Shown here piece by piece: positions 52,334-62,000 of a stretch of 64,000 bases of DNA (within the stretch, counting starts at the first letter, position 1; every line of letters begins with the position of its first letter). A program made the translations under genes and the position numbers. The notes under the pieces were generated by a model that did not search any database, was not told where the DNA came from, and saw nothing but the letters and a program-made list of their open reading frames with translations. The DNA is from Planctomycetaceae bacterium (GTDB lineage Bacteria > Planctomycetota > Planctomycetia > Planctomycetales > Planctomycetaceae): assembly GCA_017795105.1 (NCBI GenBank), contig CP051247.1, positions 4,868,001 to 4,932,000 of the forward strand. Direction: 5' to 3'.

Positions 52334-53329
52334 TTAGTCGTTGGCACTCGCTGGCGGTTCGAGGATATCTTCCCGCCATTTCATGGCCCGATCCATCGGT
52401 TCGATCCGCAGCACCACCACGCCGTCCTGAAACAGTCGCACGGTTCCAGTCGATTCCGAGACGGCGATCGCGATCGCTTTCGTCGCCTTCGAAATCGCGG
52501 CCGCCGCCCAATGGCGGGAGCCGAGTCCTTTCGACAGCGTCAGACCTTCGGCCGGAGCATCGAGGATGCGGCCGGCTGCGACGACTGTGCCGTCTGACCC
52601 GATGACAAACGCTCCGTCGATCTGGGCCAGTTCTTTTACACTTTCGCGAACACGTGGGTTCCGGAGCTTGCAGTCTTTCCGACTGTAGCCGCGAAACGGA
52701 TCGTGAACCTGTTCGTGCGACATCTGCATCACTTTGCGGTGATTGCCGACCACGAAAAGCGTGCCGACCGACTTTCCTTCGCGTCCTTCCCGGCCGATCT
52801 CACAGGCGAGATCAACGACGAGTCGCAGTGTTTCCAGCGGGACCTGGGTTTCGAGTCTCTGCAGATCGCGGGAGGTGAGTCGCGAGAGTTGTTCGCCCAG
52901 CGGAATCACGCTGATGGTGTCGATGTCGTCCCGATCATAACCGGCGTACAGCGTCACGACCGTGTCGCCGGAGCTGATCAGTTCGTCGGCAATCCCCTCG
53001 AGCAAGGCCTGACCGAGTTGATTCTGCCGGGTCCCGGGTTCCTGCAGCAGTTCAATCAGGTCGATGTCGTCTTCTTTGACGGCGTCCTGAATCTCCTGTT
53101 TGTCGGCGGCGACAATCAGCCGGGTGTCTTTGAAGGTCCGCTGGATCGCTTTGAAGTCGTAAGCGGTTTCGGCCATGATGAGCACGGCATCGAGTTCGAG
53201 CTGATCGGTCAGCAGCTTCGCCGCTGCGAGGAGGCTGCCAACGTGTGTCGAGATCTCGGCGCGCTTGTCGGTCACGGAAAACTCCGGAGACGTTGCTCGG
53301 GAGGCAACAGAGGAGTGGGGAAAAGACAT
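52334..53329 (-). CDS. DacZ-like diadenylate cyclase (c-di-AMP synthase)
   Basis: A 331-residue protein. Residues about 25-150 form an alpha/beta domain like the pyruvate-kinase C-terminal fold: LDAVLIMAETAYDFKAI, LIVAADKQE, DTVVTLYAGY. The C-terminal 170 residues are a DAC domain: D238-G239-A240 (QIDGAFVIGSDGT) and GLGSRHWAAA with R272-H273-W274, where the classical motif is RHR. This domain order is that of archaeal DacZ, not of DisA (which adds HhH) or CdaA (three TM helices). It should make c-di-AMP from two ATP, but the W274 change could affect the active site. No TM helix is seen. Upstream partner of hpt. Confidence 0.83.
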   Translation of the reverse strand: MSFPHSSVASRATSPEFSVTDKRAEISTHVGSLLAAAKLLTDQLELDAVLIMAETAYDFKAIQRTFKDTRLIVAADKQEIQDAVKEDDIDLIELLQEPGTRQNQLGQALLEGIADELISSGDTVVTLYAGYDRDDIDTISVIPLGEQLSRLTSRDLQRLETQVPLETLRLVVDLACEIGREGREGKSVGTLFVVGNHRKVMQMSHEQVHDPFRGYSRKDCKLRNPRVRESVKELAQIDGAFVIGSDGTVVAAGRILDAPAEGLTLSKGLGSRHWAAAAISKATKAIAIAVSESTGTVRLFQDGVVVLRIEPMDRAMKWREDILEPPASAND

Positions 53330-53414
53330 CAGACCGCAGAGGCATAGCCGCCTGCGGTCTGAGTGAGTGTAGGCAAACGGGATGCTCCGTCAAGCAGTCC
53401 CGATGGTTCTGCAA

Positions 53415-54356
53415 TTATTTCTGCGAGACCTTCTCGGCTTCCGCTACCGGATCTTTCTGTTCGATCAGCTTCTCGACCCGATGGCTCTGAGCTTTGACGA
53501 GCGTTCCGGAGCCAAACGCTCCGACGACCTGGTCATTCACATTCTGCTGCCGCGAGAGCATCACGCCCCGCTTCATGTCGAAGGCGATCGAGCCGGACGG
53601 CGTCATCTGCATCAAGCGCGTCTGGACTGCTGGATCGCGCATCAGCGTCGCCAGCGCGGTCGAAACATGAATCGTTGCGACGTCCCCTTCCACGCCTTTC
53701 AGCGTGTACTTCCGAATCAGCTTCACCTTTTCCTTCAGGCTGTCGGTGACCGGGACTTCGACTTCGAGGGTCTGATTCCAGGTATCGCCGATGGTGATTT
53801 CACGGTCCGGGAAGACGACCAGAAAGTTGATCGCCGGGTCGTTCTTGGTATCGGTATTGGCCTGAAGCCCCTGAACGTGGACCAGTTCGCCCCGGTTATT
53901 CACTCGCATCCGGCAGAGCGGCACGTTGATCGAGTCCATGATCGACTGCATTTTGGCCGGCTGCAGATCGGGATTGGCACTGTCGAAGAGCGTGGGGCTC
54001 GAGTCGTCGAACTGAGCCATCATCCGCACGCGGTCGATCATCAGTTCGAGCGTCGCTTCGTTATTCTCATCAACGCTGACGACTCGATAGTGACGCCACT
54101 GCTGCGATTCATTGCGAACCGTCTCGGCGATCTCGTTCTTACGGGTGGTGTAAACCGAACGATCGTGCACCTGGTACTTGACGAACTCGCCTTTCTCGAA
54201 CTGATACGACAGGCGATAGGTCTGCTGATCCGTTTCTTCCGCGGCGGCGGACTGTTCGCTCTCGGCTTCCTCGGCTGCGAAAGCATTCAGGTTGAAGCCG
54301 GTAATCAGGCAAGCTGCGCAAAGAATGTAAAACCAGTTGGATGTCTGCCCGGGCAT
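53415..54356 (-). CDS. Secreted planctomycete protein, DUF6263-like
   Basis: 313 residues from the ATG at 54356 (AGGGA 9 nt upstream; a TTG at 54374 adds six). The signal peptide is about 1-29 (WFYILCAACLITGFNLNAFA). After a Glu/Gln-rich spacer, the mature part is mostly beta: YRLSYQFEKGEFVKYQV, YRVVSVDENNEATLELMIDRV, FLVVFPDREITIGDTWNQTLEV and YTLKGVEGDVATIHV. It ends with SGSIAFDMKRGVMLSRQQ, a beta-barrel-like layout with no catalytic motif. It resembles the DUF6263-type secreted proteins common in planctomycetes. It precedes the cyclase gene by about 85 nt on the same strand. Confidence 0.72.
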   Translation of the reverse strand: MPGQTSNWFYILCAACLITGFNLNAFAAEEAESEQSAAAEETDQQTYRLSYQFEKGEFVKYQVHDRSVYTTRKNEIAETVRNESQQWRHYRVVSVDENNEATLELMIDRVRMMAQFDDSSPTLFDSANPDLQPAKMQSIMDSINVPLCRMRVNNRGELVHVQGLQANTDTKNDPAINFLVVFPDREITIGDTWNQTLEVEVPVTDSLKEKVKLIRKYTLKGVEGDVATIHVSTALATLMRDPAVQTRLMQMTPSGSIAFDMKRGVMLSRQQNVNDQVVGAFGSGTLVKAQSHRVEKLIEQKDPVAEAEKVSQK

Positions 54357-54474
54357 GGCGTCGCGTCCCTGCAAGTGTCGAGATTCGGCGGAAACTCCGA
54401 AATCCTTTCTCGGAGCGGCCGGATCGTAGCAGACATTGCCGATGCGGACGAGGCCAATTTGCAGGCACGACCGG

Positions 54475-55623
54475 TCAGGGAATGATGAACGCCATGCCAG
54501 TGACGGCGGTCAGTTCGACGAGGATCGCCTTGTATGTCCATTCCGGCTTTCGCGGAGCGTACGGCGTGACGGAGCCGGGGTCGCTCTCGGACAGCTCGTA
54601 CTGCACCGAGTTTGGCGGATCGATCGTCATCAGCCCCGGCAGCAGGGGGGCCGTGGTAAAGAACTGCACACCTGAAACGAGCGGCTGCCAGTATCCCCGT
54701 GAGTAACCGTACCGTTCGAGGTTCGGCTCTTCGAAATACAGGGGAGCATGTGTCGTCTGTGGGGCATTCCAGTGCTGCTCGTGAGCACACCAGTCCCGCT
54801 GCGTTCCCGGCAGATGCACAACGACCGCCCGTTCCGGCTGTTTCGCTGTCCGATCTTCCGGCATTGGACCCTGCTTCGGGCTGATATCGAGCCGAGCTTC
54901 GGTCAGTGGACGATCGTCGTCCCAGCGAGCCCGATTCAAGGCCGGGACGCGGGCTCGGCCTTCGATCGGAGCACACGGATTGAGTGGCTCCAGATAACTG
55001 GTCGACCCCGGCACCTGTTCTCGCTGAAAGACGTTCGGCCAGACGGGGCGACGACCGGCGAAAGACCGGCTTTTCGGGATCAGCAATTGAGCCGGTGCGA
55101 GTTCGTCATCCTCGTACCAGACCTGATGCGGGGACGACATTCCGGGGAACAGCGGCTCGGACGGCGTGTTGCGAAAGCAACGCGGTCCATTGTCCAGCCA
55201 TCCGGCCGGCATCACGGTGTCTTCCGTTTCCGCCAGGTCTTCGCTGACCTCGTAGTCGGCGTGCTCGGCTGTCTCGGTTTCGACAACAGCATCGCTGTCC
55301 TGCCAGCCAGCCGGGCTGACTTGGGAAAATGCCTTTTCCGGTGCGTCAGAGGCTTCGCTGGCAAGTGTCGGCATGGCGGCGTGGGGAATTCGTTGCGGAT
55401 TTGTCCGAATCCAAAAATCGGCCGGAGCCTGAGCATCCTCACTGGAGAGCGAAAGCCACGCGGAATCGCCGGCAGTCGGGAATAACGGAATCGTCGTCCG
55501 CCCCGGTGGTTCCTGAACCTCGGCTGCAAAACTTGATGCGACGAACAACATCATCAGCAGGGCCGGCGTCCACGACGGGACGGACATCGCGACTTGTCGA
55601 ATTCGCCAACGGTCCTTGGACAT
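54475..55623 (-). CDS. Secreted conserved hypothetical protein (planctomycete)
   Basis: 382 residues (an inner ATG at 55587 gives 370). A hydrophobic N-terminal stretch (SVPSWTPALLMMLFVASSF) is a signal peptide. The middle 170 residues are low-complexity, acidic and probably disordered. From about residue 260 it becomes better ordered: RDWCAHEQHWNAPQTTHAPLYFEEPNLERYGYSRG, QPLVSGVQFFTTAPLLPGLM, then a hydrophobic end (AILVELTAVTGMAFIIP) that could anchor in a membrane. Cys is rare. I recognise the C-terminal pattern as a planctomycete family of unknown function but can assign no activity. Confidence 0.65.
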   Translation of the reverse strand: MSKDRWRIRQVAMSVPSWTPALLMMLFVASSFAAEVQEPPGRTTIPLFPTAGDSAWLSLSSEDAQAPADFWIRTNPQRIPHAAMPTLASEASDAPEKAFSQVSPAGWQDSDAVVETETAEHADYEVSEDLAETEDTVMPAGWLDNGPRCFRNTPSEPLFPGMSSPHQVWYEDDELAPAQLLIPKSRSFAGRRPVWPNVFQREQVPGSTSYLEPLNPCAPIEGRARVPALNRARWDDDRPLTEARLDISPKQGPMPEDRTAKQPERAVVVHLPGTQRDWCAHEQHWNAPQTTHAPLYFEEPNLERYGYSRGYWQPLVSGVQFFTTAPLLPGLMTIDPPNSVQYELSESDPGSVTPYAPRKPEWTYKAILVELTAVTGMAFIIP

Positions 55624-56073
55624 GCTGTTCAGGTGCCAGTTCAGGTTTTCTGTGCCGTCGTCCGCTCATTAATTGTGCGCATTCGAACAGCGCACGCGGT
55701 CCCTCTGCCATCGTCATCGGATCCGGGGAATCGCAAAGCTGAGAGAATTCAAAAAAACTGATACAAAACACCTATCCTGCCGGAATTTCTTGCATTTGCG
55801 GGCGTTCAGACCGGTAAGATGAAGTCCAACGTGAGTCGCGGGCCAGAGGACATCGCAGCGGCTGCTTGACTGCGATGGTGATGTGTCAAATCGGAGTGAA
55901 GACACAGTTTTCCGGGAAAACCGGGCGGAATCTGGCCCCTCAGGACGGCTGCATATGCCAGAGTTAATCAGGCGCCAGATCTGCGCGAAGGGGACCGGTG
56001 CGCCTTAACCGGTCGACACGGACGATACCCAGTCGTGGCGAGACAATACGGCCGATCAATGGAGAGGGAATAC
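55624..56073. other. 450-nt region between divergent genes with possible structured leader
   Basis: No gene fits. On the plus strand, TTGCAT (55790-55795) and TAAGAT (55815-55820) are 19 nt apart, a weak promoter. Between it and the giant gene, ATCTGGC (55930-55936) can pair with GCCAGA (55957-55962) or with GCCAGAT (55974-55980), which are mutually exclusive. The leader would be about 250 nt. Confidence 0.45.
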
Positions 56074-59000
56074 GTGCAACGGAATTCGGACAGCCAGTGG
56101 ACGCGGGAGCAGGGAGTCGCCGGACTCCTGCTTAGCCGTTTCGGACTGCGGAAGTCTGCTCAGCGAGCCACGTCTGCATCGCAACCGGAGGGATCGTGGG
56201 GCGACCTGTTTCTCCGCTGGCTCGGGCAACGGCAGCCCGTGCCCGCCCTCGTCCCGGTTCATCGCCCGCTGCGAACCATTCGCCTCGAAGAACGCCGCCT
56301 GCTGAGTGTGACCGCCGGCGTGAATGGCAACGTGCTTGAGATCGTCGGCGATGGTCTCGGCAGCGATGAGACCGTCCGTGTCGAAGTCGACTACATGGCC
56401 GATACGCTCGAACTCTTCGACGAACTCAACAACAACATCCTGATCGACGGCAACCTGTCGGTCTCGCTCGGATCGATCATGGGCGGCCTTGAGTTTGATC
56501 TCAAGGATGGAAACGACACAATCATCACCGCTCCAATCGAGTTGATTTCGATTACCGTGATTGACGATCTCGGTACCGACGACGTCCAACTGACCGGCGA
56601 CAACACAGTCACCGGCGGAGCAATGAATATCGCAGCCGACGAGATCACGGTCACCGGCGACTTCGTGCTCGGCGGCGACTTCACGTCCAATGGAGCGGTG
56701 GAAGTCCTGGCCGCCACGACGTTCAACGTCACCGGGCAGATGAACTTCACCGATACGGTCACTTCTTCAACCGGTTCGGAATCGTTGAATCTGACAACCA
56801 CCGGCTCGGTTACGTTTCAGGATGCCATCTTCGATCTTGGTCTGCTGACGATCGATTCCCAGAGTTCCGTCTCGCTCGAAAGCCTGCAGCACTCCGGCAA
56901 CACCGGTCAGCTCGATATCACGAACTCAACCGGCGTGCTCGTCACCGGGGCAATTTCGGGCTTTGAACAGATCGATGTGCAGAGTTCCGGACTGGTCGAC
57001 TTCAACGATGCAATCTCCCAGGCTCCGGCCTTCGCAGCCGGCAGTAATATCGATATCACGGCTGATTCCGTTGACTTCGACGCCGATGTGAGCGGCTTCA
57101 ATTCGATCACTGTCGATGTCGGAACCGAGCTGCGAATCGCAGCCGATCTGTTCGGCATCGATCAGTTCACCGTCACGGGGGCGGGGCAAACCCGATTCAA
57201 CGGCGCGGCCATTCAAAGCGTCTCGGCGGACCAAATCGACATTCAGGTCGACACGGTACTCGATCAGCACGTCACGCTCGACGGCGAATCGTCCGTCACG
57301 CTGGCGAACGTGGCCGATGGGGGAGCTGTTTCGAACCTGACAATCGAATCAGAAGAGATCACCACCGGTGGTATCAGCGGCGTCGGCACGATATCGATGA
57401 CCGCCATCGCCCTCGGCCCCGCCGGCGGCAACATCCTCGTGCAAGGGGATGTGACCAACGTCGTAGATGTTTCGCTGGAAGCGACGCGACTGGTGACCTT
57501 CGAGCAGACACTCACGGGAACGGGAGCAGGCACGTTCGAGCTGAAGTCGGCGACGACGGCCACCTTTAATCAGAACTCCGGCGGCCTGTCGGGCTTCACC
57601 CAATTCGATGCCACGGCTGGTGACGCCGTGTTCGTGGGAGCTCTTTCCTCGCTTGGTCCGGCCACCGTAACCGTGCAGAACAGCGTCGACTTCCAGAACA
57701 CGCTCAGCACCGTCGCGTCCCTCGCGCTCGATGGCAACGGCACGGGGGCATTCGGAGCAAACGTGTCCGTCACCGGGAACATCGACATTACACTGGCCGG
57801 CAACACCGACTTCGATCTCGCGACTCTGTCCGCCCAGAATCTTTCGGTCCAGAACACGGTTTCCGTCAGCAACTCGGCGAACTTCATCATCGGCAGCCAG
57901 CTTTCGCTGATGAGTTCTCTGACCGGAGCGGCTGGAGTCAATTTCACTGCCTCGGCGGATACCGTTTCAATTGACGGGGCCATTCAAACCTTCGATCAGC
58001 TGCAGTTGACCGGGACCACTTCGACCTCTCTTGCTGGGAACATCTCCGGCGTCGGAGCGCTGACGCTGCTCGGCGGCCCGGTTGAACTCTCGATGGCGAC
58101 AATCACCGCTGACAATGTCGCGATCACGCCGCAGGTGACGGTCGTCAATTCGCTGACGATCGATGCCGATCAGGCCACCTTCAACGGAGTCGTGCAGGAC
58201 AGCGGTGCCAGTGTGACGCTGCAGCTGATCGACGGCACCGATTTCGACTTCAACGCCAATGTCACCGGCTTTGATCAACTGCTCATCACCTCGGCGGCCA
58301 CCGAGTTCAACGGTGTTTCCAACATCAATACCGTTGCTCTCAACGGAGCAGGAGTTACTCGCATCGCCGGAGATCCCTGGACCAGTATCGGGGAAGCGAC
58401 CTTCTCGACCACGGTCGAACTGACGGGAGCGATCACGTTTGACGCCGTCGATCAGCTGCATTTCCTGAACACGCTGTCCGGCGTCACGATGGCCGATTCC
58501 CTCGAGATTCTGAACGGCACGGCAGTCGATTTCGTGGCGATTGATAACCTCGTCACGCTCGATGTTCAGGCGACCGATACGATCGACTTCAATGATACCG
58601 TCACGAATGTCGGTGACTGGATCACGGATGCCGGCGTTCTGACCACGGTCGACTTCGCTCAGCTTTCCGTCGACTCGGCCGAATTCCACGGTCCGGTTGA
58701 GTTCACTCAGACTCTGGAAATTCTCGCCACCAACAACGTCCTGATCGAAGGGCCACTGCAGGGAAGCACCGGAGCAGAAGACTTCACGATCGACGCGACC
58801 GATATCGATCTCGGCGACTTCAGTCAGATTTCGCTGGTCACCCTCGACGGCTCGGATTCAATCCGCTTGAGCGGAACCCAGTCAGCCGCGACGTTTGCAG
58901 CCACGACCACCGACTTCACCGGCGAAAGTCAGCTGACAGTCGGTACCGGCACGCTGACGGTGACGGCTGAGACAATGGACATCACCGGCACCGCGACTCT

Positions 59001-62000
59001 GACCGCCAACGCGGGAATCTTTCTGATTCCGTTGAACACAAACACTTCGGTTGGGCTCGGTGGAACAATCGGCGATCCGGCGGCAGGAACCTTCAATCTG
59101 ACGGCAGCCGAGATCGGTCGGTTCGCTTCGACCGGCACCATGACAATCGGCCGGGCTGATCTCGCCGCGACGATTACGACCCATGAACTCGACCTCAGCG
59201 GCGAACAGTTCGATCTCACGCTGCTGGCCGGAGCAGGGAGCGATCTGAATATCCTTCAGGCTCTGACGATGGGGACGAACAATCTCCTCGTCACCACGCC
59301 CACGAGTATCACGAATGCCGACGCAGTCTCAGCCACCGGAGCAGCCACGATCGATCTGAATGCGATCGATGCGATCACGTTCACCAACAATGGATCTGCT
59401 TCCACGACCACCGGTCAGCTCGAGTTGACATCCGGCAATACGATCACCTTCGAGCAATCGATCGTCGATGTGCTGTCAACCACGGGCGGTCAGCTGCATC
59501 TGATGACGAATGAAGTGCAGATCGATGCAAACTCGGCCTTTACGACCGGAGCGGCAGGCGGGAACATCGTGCTCGATTCTGCCGTGACGTCGCAGTCGAA
59601 CAGCCTGTTCGATCTCTCCCTGACAGCCGGCACCGGCACGGTCAATTTCAACGATGCCGTCGATTCGCTGGATGCGTTGACCGTAAACTCAGCTGACGAT
59701 GTCGTCTTCACTTCAACAATTACCGACCTCAATCTGCTCGACGTGACGGCTGACAATCTGACCCGTTTTCAGGGCGATGTCACCGGCGTTAGCCAGTTGA
59801 TGACCGCTGCAACGGGAACGACTCAGTTCGAGACAGGCATTTTCAGCGTCGGCACGGCGAACTTCGGTAACGATGTGCTGCTGATGACCTCCGTTGATTT
59901 CACGGCGACCGGAGCGCTGACGTTCGCGAGCCGGGTCGATGGCAACGCGGCGACGCATTCCCTCGTGATCGATGCCGATGGCGACGTTCGTTTTGAAGAC
60001 GAGGTCACCACGCTGGACGAACTCAATGTCTCAACCGACGCTGGTCAGGAGATCGTCTTCGTCGGGCAGGTCTCGATGATCGGAACGCTTACGACCGGAG
60101 CCGGCGGACGCACAGTCATCGAAACCGATCTGATTTCCGCGGACGTTGCTACGTTCAACAATCCGACTTGGATCGAGAACGATGTCGTCATGCAGATCAA
60201 TGGTGCATTGCAGTTCACGGATGCAGGCGAGTCGATCAACTCCGCCAGCAGTGGCTCGCTCGATATCACAGCCGGCTCGACGCTGGTGGATGGTTCGATC
60301 TCCAATCTGACGTCCCTCGACGTGACGGCCGCCGGCGAGACCCGCTTCAATGGCGACTTCACGAATGTCGATGCCGTGCAGACTGACGGCGGTGGCGAGA
60401 CTGTGTTCGGCGGAATGCAGACGCTCGACATTGGAACGGCCACGTTCGTCGATGCCGTCCGCATGCTCGATGATGTGACGATCGATGCCAGTGGAGCGGT
60501 TGAGTTTCAGAACACGCTCGATGCCGATGGAGCCGATGTCGAGCTCGATATCACCTCCGCCTCCGCCACTTTCACGGGGATCGTGAGCGACTTTGCTTCG
60601 CTGATGGTAACCGCAGCCGGGACGACGCGATTCAATGCGAATGTGACCGATGTCGACGTTCTGCAGGCCGATGGCGGCGGCTCGACCGTCTTCTCAGGGA
60701 ATCAGACCGTAACCATTGGCACCGGGACCTTTTCCGATCAGGTTGATCTGGAAGGTGATGTGACCTTCGATGTCGGAACCTCGCTTGGGTTTCAGAAGCT
60801 GATTCAGGGAACGGTCGCTGACGTCGATCTCGTCATCACGTCAGCCAGTTCCGCTCCGGTGACGTTCGGGGCGGGCATTGCCGATCTCGAATCGCTGCTC
60901 GTGACAACCGCCGGCACGACCCGCTTCACGGGCGATGTGACGAACGTGAATTCGCTGCAGACCAACGGCGGCGGAAACACGCTCTTCACCGGCACTCAGT
61001 CGCTGCAGATCGGGCAGGCGACGTTGAACGATGCCGTCGAGCAAGAAGGCAATGTCGACATCACGGCGACGGGAGCCGTCTCGTTCCTGAATGGAATCAC
61101 CGGAAGCAATGCAGCCGAGCTTGCGGTCGATGCAGCCGGGACGACGCGATTTACGGGAGACATCACCGATCTCGCTGTTCTCGAGACAACCGGTGGTGGA
61201 GAGACGGTCTTCACCGGAAACCAGACGCTCACGATCGGCTCGGCATCATTCGACGACAATGTCCGGCTTGAAGGCGACGTCAATCTGAATGCCACCGGCG
61301 CGGTCAACTTCAATGGAGAACTGGCCGGCGACACGGCCGCGGAACTCGGTATCAACTCCGATACCGATGTGACGTTCCATGATGCGGTGTCCGACTTGGG
61401 GCTGCTGGATGTCACTGCCCTGAACGAAGTGCGGATCATCGGCACGGTCACCGATGTGACGACTCTCGATGTTGACGCCGCCACCCGAACGATTCTGGAA
61501 ACGCCGAGCATCGCCGTCGGCACGGCGATGTTTACCGGCGATGTCACTGTGCGAACCTCGCTGATGCTCACCGCGGCTGGCGATGTGACGTTCAATGATC
61601 CGATCAGCGGAGAGGCCGGCACGGAACAGCTGCAGATCATGTCCGGGGAAGACATTGTCTTCAGTGACACCATCTCCCGGCTCGATACGATCACTCTAAA
61701 CGCGACTGACACAATTCTCTTCTCAGGGAATCTCACCGATATCGGCACGCTGATCGCGACCAGCGGCATGGGGACGACACTCGATGCGGCCAGCTTCAAT
61801 ATCACGGATGCGACCTTCAGCGGCGATGTCCTGCTGGCCCAGGATGTGACGTTCGTCGACGGGACTTCGCTCGTCTTCAATAACAACGTCCAAGGCGTGA
61901 CGGGAGCCGAGTCGCTTTTCATCGGGCCGACTGCCGGGGATGTCACTTTTGTCGGCACCGTCAGCAATCTGACCGATCTGGTGCTCAACGGCACGGATGA

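Noticed and set aside
60334..61300. Regular repeats of about 290 nt as a possible CRISPR or satellite array
   Set aside because: They keep the reading frame, vary mostly at silent or conservative positions and have no spacers; they are protein repeats.
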